Source: Planctomycetota bacterium (lineage in GTDB: Bacteria > Planctomycetota > Planctomycetia > Isosphaerales > Isosphaeraceae). Taken from it: a stretch of 6,735 bases of DNA. The position numbers and the translations under genes were made by a program. Below the pieces are notes generated by a model. The model ran no database searches. It was not told the origin of the DNA and saw only the letters and a program-made list of their open reading frames with translations. Of this stretch, positions 1 to 5,427 are shown piece after piece. Positions within the stretch are counted from its first letter, which is position 1; every line of letters begins with the position of its first letter. The DNA lies in contig JAJYCH010000271.1 in NCBI GenBank assembly GCA_021778575.1, positions 1-6,735 of the forward strand. The letters run 5' to 3'.

Positions 1-977
1 TTCCCTTCGGCCTCGACGTCGGCGGCCAGAAAATACTGGTCGGTCCTCGACGGCATCAGCAAGACCTTCGCCTTGATCGACCCGAGCGCCCTGGCCAGGT
101 CGCCATTCATGCCGGGCGTGGTCGCGACGTCGTGCTTCTGCCATTTCACGGCCTGGAGCAAGAGGTTGTTGGCGTCCTGGTCAAGAAAGCCCGACTTCCA
201 CCCTTCGACCGTTTGCTCGATCGTCGCGCCCCCTTTCTTGTACTCGCCATCGCGCCACCACTCGGGCGAGTACGCCCAGGCCACCCAGTGCGCACCGAGC
301 GCCTTCAAGCCGCCGACGGGAGGCGTGGTGTAGCGCCCGGATGCGAAGGTCGGGTCGCCCAGGATCGCCCCTTTGGCCCCTTCGAGTCGGACGAAACCGA
401 ACGGATACTCGCGAGCCGAGCCGCAAAGATTGACCACTCCGAGCATCATGTCAGGATGACTCACCGCCCACTGCATGGCCTGCTGCCCGCCCATCGAGAA
501 CCCGACGACCGCGTGGAGCCGATCAATGCCCAGCCCCTTGGTCACGAGCCGATAAGTCGCCTCGACATCGTCGCGAATCGCGATCGCCGGGAAGTCCGGC
601 CCATGCTGCGGATCAGGCGTGTTGCTCGGCGACGACGAGACGCCATTGCCGAGCTGATTCGTGGCGATGATGAAGTCTTTCGCCGGGTCGATCGCCCGCC
701 CGGGACCGATCAGGAAGTCATACGACGTATGATTGCCCGAGTAAGGCGATGGTAACAGAATCGCGTTGGTCTTCGCCGCGTTGAGCGTCCCGCGAGTCGT
801 ATAAACCAGCTTCGCCCCCTTCAGGATCTTGCCGCTTTCGAGCGGGAAATCCCCGAGGTCGAACGTCTTCAGCTCGACCGCCGGTCGAGTTTGCTGGGCC
901 AGGGTCGGGCCGACGAAAATCGGGAAGAAAGCGAGAATCGAGGCGATCCAGACCAGGCGTCGAATGGTGAGGGTCAT
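1..977 (-). CDS. Secreted alpha/beta hydrolase, MetX (homoserine O-acetyltransferase)-like, C-terminus cut off by window edge
   Basis: An open frame of 325 codons runs from the ATG at 975-977 to the window edge without a stop. Residues 1-27 form a signal peptide: Arg-Arg at 6-7, a hydrophobic core, and a likely cleavage site TLA|QQ. The mature part follows the MetX pattern. LIGPGRAIDPAKDF at 89-102 and NQLGNG-SSSPSNTP at 107-121 match the segments that precede the nucleophile elbow in homoserine acetyltransferases. The nucleophile is Ser161 in GFSMGGQQAMQWA, and the probable acid is Asp313 in MPSRTDQYF. The catalytic His would lie in the missing C-terminal part. True MetX enzymes are cytoplasmic and usually read GGS(M/L)GG, whereas this protein is exported and has Phe before Ser. 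I therefore infer an extracytoplasmic acyl hydrolase or transferase of unknown substrate rather than a methionine biosynthesis enzyme. The Shine-Dalgarno sequence is weak (only a distant GAGA). It lies downstream of, and apparently insulated from, the amidohydrolase gene by a terminator. Confidence 0.88.
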   Translation of the reverse strand, partial: MTLTIRRLVWIASILAFFPIFVGPTLAQQTRPAVELKTFDLGDFPLESGKILKGAKLVYTTRGTLNAAKTNAILLPSPYSGNHTSYDFLIGPGRAIDPAKDFIIATNQLGNGVSSSPSNTPDPQHGPDFPAIAIRDDVEATYRLVTKGLGIDRLHAVVGFSMGGQQAMQWAVSHPDMMLGVVNLCGSAREYPFGFVRLEGAKGAILGDPTFASGRYTTPPVGGLKALGAHWVAWAYSPEWWRDGEYKKGGATIEQTVEGWKSGFLDQDANNLLLQAVKWQKHDVATTPGMNGDLARALGSIKAKVLLMPSRTDQYFLAADVEAEG

Positions 978-1031
978 CGTGGGAAATCTCGAAGAAAAAG
1001 GCGGATTGGGCGGAATCAAGATATTTTCTGG

Positions 1032-1047
1032 TCGATAAATGTATCGA
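1032..1047. promoter_or_regulatory. Perfect 6-4-6 inverted repeat, operator-like, upstream of the MetX-like gene
   Basis: TCGATA (1032-1037) and TATCGA (1042-1047) are exact inverted copies separated by AATG. They lie 55-70 bp upstream of the ATG at 977, in a distinctly AT-rich patch (about 1010-1061) within GC-rich DNA. On the minus strand a loose sigma-70-like pair, TCGATA then 18 nt then TATCTT, uses one arm of the repeat as its -35 element. This placement suggests a regulator site or promoter for the MetX-like gene. It is inferred from symmetry and position only. Confidence 0.35.
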
Positions 1048-1056
1048 TGGCAATGC

Positions 1057-1078
1057 AAAATAGTGGGCCGAGCCCACT
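1057..1078 (-). terminator. Intrinsic terminator after the amidohydrolase gene
   Basis: A perfect 7-bp stem, AGTGGGC (1062-1068) with GCCCACT (1072-1078) and a 3-nt loop, lies 9 bp past the amidohydrolase stop codon. Read on the minus strand, the stem is followed by ATTTT (1057-1061). GC-rich hairpin, T-run and distance all fit a Rho-independent terminator for minus-strand transcription. It separates the amidohydrolase transcript from the MetX-like gene downstream. The T-run is short, so termination may be partial. Confidence 0.72.
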
Positions 1079-1087
1079 TAACGGGAC

Positions 1088-2371
1088 TCAAGGCCCCAGA
1101 TAAACCACGCCGTCTTTCATCACGAACTTCACCTTCCGGACGGCCTTGATGTCGGCCGTCGGGTCGCCTTCGAGGGCGATCAGATCGGCCTTCATTCCGG
1201 GCTTGATCATGCCAACCTGGTCTCCCAGGCCGATGGTCTTCGCGGCGATGGAGGTGGCGGCCTTCAGGGCTTCGGCGGCCTTCATGCCGAAGTCGACCAT
1301 CAGTTCGAGTTCTCGACCTTGTTCGCCGTGGGCGAAGGCCCCGACATCGCTACCGTTGATGATTGTCACTCCTGATTCGAGTGCGGCTTTGAAGGCGGCT
1401 CGGGCCTGGACCAGCCTCGCGGGTTCGGGATCGATCCCGGGTCGATACCCTTTGAACCTGGCGAGGGCCTCGAAGACGGTCAGGGTCGGGCAGAATGCCA
1501 CCTTCTTCTCGGCCATGAGCCGGAAGACTTCGAGGTCGCCGCCTTCGCCGTGTTCGATCGTCGAGACCCCGGCGGTCGCCGCTCGGGTCATCCCTTCCTT
1601 GGTTGTCGCGTGGGCCGCGACCGGTCGGTTGGCCGAGTTCGCGGTCTCGACGATCAGCTTCAGTTCTTCGACGCTGAACGTCGCGCCTCGGGCGTTGTCG
1701 GCGTAGACCTTGATGAGGTCGGCCCCCCGGCCGATCTGATCTCGGACAACCTTACGGAGCGCCTCGCCGTCGGCCTCCTCGGCTCCCTGGGGAATGTCGA
1801 GTTCCGGGGCGAAACCGGCCGGGGCGTAGGTCTTCGTCGCGACGATGGCGCGGGTCGCGGCGAGAACCCGAGGGCCGGGGACGATCCCCTGTTCAACCGC
1901 CAGCTTCAGCCCCACGTCGGCCTGCCCGGCCCCTTCGGTTCCCAGGTCGCGGAGCGTGGTGAACCCGGCCATCAGGTCGAGCTTGAGGTGGTTCGTCGCC
2001 CGGCAGACCCGGAGCGCCAGCGGCTCGATCAGGACCTGATCTTCCCACGACGTTTCTTCATAAGAATGAAGCAGCAGATGCGAATGGGAATCGATCAAAC
2101 CGGGTAACAGGGTGGTCCCGGGAAGCTCGATCGTCCTCGAACCGTCGGGAATTTTCACCGAATTCGCCGGACCGAACTCGACGATCTTGTTCGCCGAGAC
2201 CAGCACGACCCATCCGGCATGCGGTTCCGGATTCACGCCATCGAAGACCCGCGCCGGCTTGAGCAAAGTCGGCGGGCTCGCCGCCGTTCCCTTTGATGTC
2301 TGTGCCAGGCACGAACCGGCAAGCCAGCCCAACAGGCCCAGAGTCAAGATCATTCGTACAAGTCGAGACAT
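1088..2371 (-). CDS. Secreted metal-dependent amidohydrolase (imidazolonepropionase/prolidase-like subgroup)
   Basis: This 427-residue protein is of the amidohydrolase superfamily and hydrolyses C-N or similar bonds with one or two metals in a TIM barrel. Visible ligands are H96 and H98 in GLIDSHSHLL, K221 (the usual carboxylated lysine) in DLIKVYADN, H254 in VAAHATT, H274 in TIEHGE, and D342 in NGSDVGAF. The N- and C-terminal beta-sandwich strands are also present (RVFDG...; GMKADLIAL, KFVMKDGVVYLGP). The set looks complete, so the enzyme should be active. Substrate is not predictable; this subgroup includes Xaa-Pro dipeptidases and related exported enzymes. The start at 2371 is chosen because GGAG lies 5 nt upstream and it opens a signal peptide (hydrophobic 8-20). 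The frame stays open to a TTG at 2629, but that extension overlaps the upstream gene and would bury the signal. Export could be by signal peptidase I (CLA|QT) or, less likely, as a lipoprotein at C21. It lies 67 bp downstream of the esterase gene with no terminator between, so an operon is likely. Confidence 0.93.
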   Translation of the reverse strand: MSRLVRMILTLGLLGWLAGSCLAQTSKGTAASPPTLLKPARVFDGVNPEPHAGWVVLVSANKIVEFGPANSVKIPDGSRTIELPGTTLLPGLIDSHSHLLLHSYEETSWEDQVLIEPLALRVCRATNHLKLDLMAGFTTLRDLGTEGAGQADVGLKLAVEQGIVPGPRVLAATRAIVATKTYAPAGFAPELDIPQGAEEADGEALRKVVRDQIGRGADLIKVYADNARGATFSVEELKLIVETANSANRPVAAHATTKEGMTRAATAGVSTIEHGEGGDLEVFRLMAEKKVAFCPTLTVFEALARFKGYRPGIDPEPARLVQARAAFKAALESGVTIINGSDVGAFAHGEQGRELELMVDFGMKAAEALKAATSIAAKTIGLGDQVGMIKPGMKADLIALEGDPTADIKAVRKVKFVMKDGVVYLGP

Positions 2372-2376
2372 GAGCG

Positions 2377-2380
2377 CTCC
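2377..2380 (-). promoter_or_regulatory. Ribosome binding site GGAG fixing the amidohydrolase start
   Basis: CTCC on the plus strand reads GGAG on the minus strand, 5 nt before the ATG at 2369-2371. It supports this start over the longer in-frame TTG start at 2629, which would lie inside the preceding hydrolase gene. Confidence 0.7.
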
Positions 2381-2438
2381 GATTGAATTGTCGATGCCGA
2401 TTGGTTCAAGATTCCGTGTGAAAACCCATTGCCGCGCG

Positions 2439-3914
2439 TCACTTTCCGGGTCGGGCGAGACATTCGTCAAAAAACTTGAACACGTCGGGAAGGGCCACCT
2501 GGACGATGGCGAGATGCTCGACGTTGGGATATTCGCGGTAGACGACGGTAGTGACCTCAGCCTTTTTGAGGTCATCGGCCAGGGATGAGGCACCGTCGTG
2601 CGCGAAGTCCTCCGAGCCGATCCCGACAAAGAAGGGCATGGTCTTCAAGGCGGCCGATGGCCGGAACGAACCGCCGCCACCAAGCGCGGCGACGGCGGTG
2701 AACTTCGAGGGATTCGCCGCGCTCGCGGCGACCGCCTGGCCGGCTCCCATCGAGTGCCCGACGAGCAAGATCTTCTTGAGGTCGACCGGATAAAGCTCGG
2801 CCATCTCCTCGACGATCTCGTCGACCGGCACGCCGCCGAACGCGGTGCTCCGTGGTGCAACCAGCAGCCAGCCGCGTTCGCGACAGCGGTCGACGATCGC
2901 TCCGTGACCATAAGTATCAAAGAACATGTTTTCGCTTCCGCCCGCGCCGTGGAGCGCGACGACCAGTGGCAAGGGCTCGTCCTTCTTCGCCGCCTCGGGT
3001 ACAAAGAGCCGGCAAGCCACTTTTCGGCCCGAATTCGTCACCAGCGTCACCCAGAATTGACCGGTCCGATCACTCCCCAGATAAGGCTCGGACTGGTCGG
3101 CGGCGCGGGTCTGGACCTCCAGGTTGGTGAGAATCCGGTCCGCCGGGAAGTCGGACTCCAGCGTCAAATGAGCGGCCAGCGACTCGATCAACCGGAGCTG
3201 TCCCCGGGCCGATTCGCGGTCGACCGTTGCCGATTTCGGATCGTCGGGCCAGACATCCATGATCTTCTTCAGCGCGATGATCCGATCGTCGAGATTGTCG
3301 GCCAGCGAGATCGTCTCCGAACCCAGGTTGATCGTCGTGCTCGCGCTGATCAATTCGGACTTCAAGACATGATCGCCGGAAGCCGGCCTCTTGAGCGGGA
3401 GTGTCAGTGTCATCGGTAGCCCGACGACCAGCCCTTCGACCGTTGATCCGGGCACTCCTTCCAGGCTCAGGCGAATCCGGGCTCCGGCCGGCTGGGGAAG
3501 GTTGGTCGGATAAAACGAGGCGATCGTGACGGGTAGTTCGGTCGTCGAGGTGTCGAGCAAGCGACCGTCGGGCTTGACGACTAGCGAGTCGGCCCAGCGC
3601 TCGGTCGCGGTTGGCTCGGGGCCGGGTCGGAGGGCGAACCGAGCCTCGCCGATGGCCTTGCCTGCCTCGCCGAGCCGGAACGAGAAGAACGCGTTCACGG
3701 CCGACTTGAGCGCCTGGCACGCCTTGGTTCGAGCGGCGGGGTCCGCGACCTGATCCCACTCGATCTCGAATGCCCGGAGGCGTCGGCCCAGTTCGTAACG
3801 ATCGGCTTGAGCGCTGGCGGAAGCCGGTTCAAAAGCGAGCCAGGCCAGCCCCAGGACTCCCAGGATTCCGCATCGAAGACTGACCAACCGACAGCGGCGG
3901 AGCGGCACGTTCAT
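2439..3914 (-). CDS. Secreted alpha/beta hydrolase (esterase, PHB-depolymerase/feruloyl-esterase-like) with long N-terminal extension
   Basis: This is a 491-residue protein. A signal peptide with basic n-region (RRCR, R14) and hydrophobic 15-28 likely ends at ASASA|QA near residue 35. Residues about 36-290 form an N-terminal region I do not recognise: helical at 38-95, then probable beta-rich segments (126-205). The catalytic alpha/beta hydrolase domain starts near 298. It has the oxyanion-hole motif LHGAGGSE (321-328), the nucleophile Ser388 in GHSMGAG, the acid Asp436 in GIGSEDF and the base His467 in NVEHLAIV, so the triad is complete. The closest family feel is the polyhydroxybutyrate depolymerase/feruloyl esterase type of secreted esterase; the natural ester is unknown. 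ATG 3912-3914 is preceded by GAGG with 6-nt spacing. It is the promoter-proximal gene of a probable pair with the downstream amidohydrolase. Confidence 0.92.
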   Translation of the reverse strand: MNVPLRRCRLVSLRCGILGVLGLAWLAFEPASASAQADRYELGRRLRAFEIEWDQVADPAARTKACQALKSAVNAFFSFRLGEAGKAIGEARFALRPGPEPTATERWADSLVVKPDGRLLDTSTTELPVTIASFYPTNLPQPAGARIRLSLEGVPGSTVEGLVVGLPMTLTLPLKRPASGDHVLKSELISASTTINLGSETISLADNLDDRIIALKKIMDVWPDDPKSATVDRESARGQLRLIESLAAHLTLESDFPADRILTNLEVQTRAADQSEPYLGSDRTGQFWVTLVTNSGRKVACRLFVPEAAKKDEPLPLVVALHGAGGSENMFFDTYGHGAIVDRCRERGWLLVAPRSTAFGGVPVDEIVEEMAELYPVDLKKILLVGHSMGAGQAVAASAANPSKFTAVAALGGGGSFRPSAALKTMPFFVGIGSEDFAHDGASSLADDLKKAEVTTVVYREYPNVEHLAIVQVALPDVFKFFDECLARPGK

Positions 3915-3961
3915 GAGCGACCTCGAAGAAAGAAGCGAGCGATCCAGAGGATTCTAATCGT

Positions 3962-4029
3962 GGCAAAGCCCCGACGCCACGGCTGGTTCCGGCGATCGTC
4001 GAGCCGAATTTGGGACCTCGGGGCTTGCC
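3962..4029. repeat. Long imperfect inverted repeat in the divergent intergenic region
   Basis: GGCAAAGCCCCGA (3962-3974) and TCGGGGCTTGCC (4018-4029) are inverted copies that pair over 12 bp with a single bulged A. A 43-nt loop separates them. Inside the loop a second nested pair is visible: CGGCT (3980-3984) with AGCCG (4002-4006). The element sits between the divergently transcribed esterase (start 3914) and ankyrin gene (start 4100). No T-run follows either arm, so it is not a standard terminator, and I see no T-loop or anticodon arm that would make it a tRNA. It could be a structured leader RNA, a regulator site or a small RNA gene; the sequence alone does not decide. Confidence 0.5.
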
Positions 4030-4045
4030 GATCGCGGCCGGATCT

Positions 4046-4073
4046 TTGACGATAAGGCGGAACGCCCTACCCT
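4046..4073 (+). promoter_or_regulatory. Weak sigma-70-like promoter candidate for the ankyrin gene
   Basis: TTGACG (4046-4051, five of six to the -35 consensus) is followed after 16 nt by TACCCT (4068-4073, three of six to the -10 consensus), 26 nt before the GTG start at 4100. The -35 is good, but the -10 is poor and the spacer slightly short. Offered as the best candidate in the 185-bp gap. Confidence 0.25.
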
Positions 4074-4087
4074 TGTTGAAGCAAGCC

Positions 4088-4091
4088 GAGG
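4088..4091 (+). promoter_or_regulatory. Ribosome binding site GAGG selecting the GTG start
   Basis: GAGG lies 8 nt upstream of GTG 4100-4102. It supports this start over the in-frame TTG at 4010, which would add 30 residues in front of the Tat motif. Confidence 0.65.
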
Positions 4092-4099
4092 ACCGAACC

Positions 4100-4726
4100 G
4101 TGGCCGACTCGATCTCGCGACGTCTCTTCACGACCCTGGGAGCGGGTGCCGTCCTGGGTGCCGGTGCCCGTCAGACGCTGGCCGATGACAAGCCGACCTC
4201 CCCTGCTCCGCCGAAGCCGGTCGAAGCGGCCTTCGAACGCGATTATCCCGAGCCAAAGTTCAAGCCGTCGTGGAAGAAGCCTCAGATCAATCGGGTCCTG
4301 GTGGCCGACTTCGTCATCTACGCCCACTCGGAACTGGATCTGGCCAGGAAGTTGATCGATAAGGAGCCGGGCCTGCTGAACGCGGCGATGGACTGGGGCA
4401 ACGGCGACTGGGAAACCGCGCTGGGCGGAGCCTCGCACATGGGCCGGCGCGATATCGTCGAGTTCCTGCTCGACCGAGGCGCCCGGATCGACATTTTCTG
4501 CGCCGCGATGATGGGCCAGCTCGAAGCGGTCAAGGCGTTTCTGACGCTCCAGCCCAAACTGATCGACGCCAAGGGGCCGCACGGTTTTAGCCTGCACTTC
4601 CACGCTCAGGTCGGCGGCAAGGAGTCGGAAAACGTGCTCGACTACCTCCAGTCCGTCAAGCCGATCGAGTTGAAGCCGAACCCGTTCTTGAAGAAGCCGG
4701 GTGATGCTTCGAAGTCGGGAAAATGA
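4100..4726 (+). CDS. Tat-exported ankyrin-repeat protein
   Basis: This is a 208-residue protein beginning at GTG 4100. Residues 6-10 read SRRLF, a twin-arginine motif. A weakly hydrophobic Gly/Ala stretch follows (13-24), with a probable cleavage near TLA|DD at 28-29. This predicts export of the folded protein through the Tat system. A Pro/Lys-rich linker (31-63) leads to ankyrin-like repeats at about 71-94, 104-131, 132-156 and a degenerate fourth at 160-188. The best is ETALGGASHMGRRDIVEFLL plus DRGARID, matching the T-x-L-x-x-A-x-x-G ... V-x-x-L-L-x-x-G-A consensus. Ankyrin repeats bind partner proteins, so this is likely a scaffold or inhibitor rather than an enzyme; no catalytic motif is seen. 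The Asp-Trp-Gly-Asn-Gly-Asp-Trp segment at 98-104 sits between repeats one and two. The partner is unknown. It is transcribed away from the esterase, and a small overlapping frame follows. Confidence 0.85.
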   Translation: MADSISRRLFTTLGAGAVLGAGARQTLADDKPTSPAPPKPVEAAFERDYPEPKFKPSWKKPQINRVLVADFVIYAHSELDLARKLIDKEPGLLNAAMDWGNGDWETALGGASHMGRRDIVEFLLDRGARIDIFCAAMMGQLEAVKAFLTLQPKLIDAKGPHGFSLHFHAQVGGKESENVLDYLQSVKPIELKPNPFLKKPGDASKSGK

Positions 4727-5003
4727 ATCGGGCTTGATCGTAGGGTTCGTGGCCAGGGATCTCCCCAAGCTGTCGCCCGACGTCCGATACCTCCACGTTT
4801 CGCGGACGATCCACCGAGGTTGCCACCGATCGGGCTTCGCGGCCCGGATGATCGCCTTCGGGAGCTTGGGAGTCGGTCGAACCACGGCGATCGGGTTGGG
4901 ACTGGTCGTCGGATTGCTCTACGCCGGAGCGCTCAAGGCCACCGATTACCTGACGATCCTTCGCGCGACGTCCGAACCGAAGCTGAGCGGGGTGAAGCTT
5001 TGA
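4704..5003 (+). CDS. Small orphan membrane protein (uncertain)
   Basis: This is a 99-codon frame from ATG 4704 (GTG 4701 directly precedes it) to TGA 5001-5003. It overlaps the end of the ankyrin gene by 23 bp. Residues about 58-80 form one convincing hydrophobic helix (TTAIGLGLVVGLLYAGALKA), followed by a short polar tail. Third codon positions are strongly G/C-rich from the start of the frame and especially over the last 57 codons, as in the real genes here. Against it, I recognise no family and see no clear Shine-Dalgarno sequence. The first half (RSRENES..., SRTIHRGCHRS) looks unstructured. A shorter form from ATG 4848 (51 residues) would keep the helix. It could be a real coupled gene, a remnant, or chance in GC-rich DNA. 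No other gene is supported in 4727-5022. Confidence 0.4.
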   Translation: MLRSRENESGLIVGFVARDLPKLSPDVRYLHVSRTIHRGCHRSGFAARMIAFGSLGVGRTTAIGLGLVVGLLYAGALKATDYLTILRATSEPKLSGVKL

Positions 5004-5022
5004 GAGAACACTCAGGCCAGGA

Positions 5023-5427
5023 TCACTTCCCGCGTTGCTGGAGAATCTCGTCAATCCGATTCATCTGGATCGGACCGCCCTGATAGGCTTTCTGAGTGCC
5101 GATCTGCACCGCCATCTGGGGGTATTCGATTTCGCACTGCTCGGCCTCGAAGCCAGGCGTCGGCCCGCAGAGCGACAAGCCTTTCCATGGTCGGCCGAAC
5201 ACGCGGCGGACATAGCGAGGCCAGAATGGCGGCTCCATTCCTCCCATGATGGCCATGCTAGGCGTCGCACCACTGACATCCACAGCGCAGTGGACGTGAG
5301 TCTCCTTGGACCAGTAGACATCGAGCGCCGCGATCCCCAGGTAGAGGCTGAGGGCGCAGAGGACGACGAGCAACATGACCCTTCGGATTGTGACGCGATA
5401 CCATCGGCGGCTTGGCGCGTCGCTCAT
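5023..5427 (-). CDS. Small membrane-anchored protein of unknown function with three extracytoplasmic cysteines
   Basis: This 134-residue protein is not from a family I recognise. Residues 1-16 are Arg-rich (SRRWYRVTIRR). Residues about 17-36 form one transmembrane helix (VMLLVVLCALSLYLGIAALD), and the remaining ~98 residues should lie outside the cytoplasm by the positive-inside rule. The outer part has Trp/Pro-rich (PPFWPRYVRRVFGRPW, 66-81) and Gln-rich (QMAVQIGTQKAYQGGP, 104-119) stretches. It carries three cysteines (C47, C87, C98). Such short Arg-rich, single-helix proteins are common in planctomycetes. The ATG overlaps the stop of the upstream redoxin gene as ATGA (5424-5427), so translation is probably coupled. 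This fits a partner or substrate of that redoxin, which is an inference. Confidence 0.78.
   Translation of the reverse strand: MSDAPSRRWYRVTIRRVMLLVVLCALSLYLGIAALDVYWSKETHVHCAVDVSGATPSMAIMGGMEPPFWPRYVRRVFGRPWKGLSLCGPTPGFEAEQCEIEYPQMAVQIGTQKAYQGGPIQMNRIDEILQQRGK
5424..5427 (-). other. ATGA stop-start overlap (translational coupling)
   Basis: The minus strand reads ATGA here: TGA ends the redoxin gene and ATG begins the 134-residue membrane protein. Such 4-bp overlaps normally mark co-transcribed genes translated by re-initiating ribosomes. Confidence 0.8.

Noticed and set aside
132..755. Long plus-strand open frame of 207 codons
   Set aside because: It lies wholly antisense to the MetX-like gene, is Arg-rich and low in complexity, and has no signal, domain or ribosome binding site. 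It is a typical shadow frame in GC-rich DNA.
2372..2629. Upstream extension of the amidohydrolase to a TTG start
   Set aside because: It would overlap the end of the esterase gene by about 190 bp and bury the signal peptide. GGAG plus ATG at 2371 explains the start.
2598..3419. Long plus-strand open frame of 273 codons
   Set aside because: It is antisense to the esterase gene, whose catalytic motifs are complete. The plus-strand translation is Arg/Gly/Asp-rich with no recognisable fold.
4831..4846. CGGGC-N6-GCCCG hairpin after the ankyrin gene
   Set aside because: It is a short stem with no T-run on either strand, inside the possible small membrane protein gene. Such GC hairpins are expected by chance at this base composition.
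4067..4885. Long minus-strand open frame of 272 codons antisense to the ankyrin gene
   Set aside because: The plus-strand product has a Tat signal, ankyrin repeats and a ribosome binding site. The antisense product has biased Arg/Leu/Gly composition and no features.
5004..5022. Possible bidirectional terminator between the convergent genes
   Set aside because: Only TGAG-N6-CTCA (4 bp) overlaps this 19-bp gap and no T-run follows on either strand. Not enough to call a terminator.
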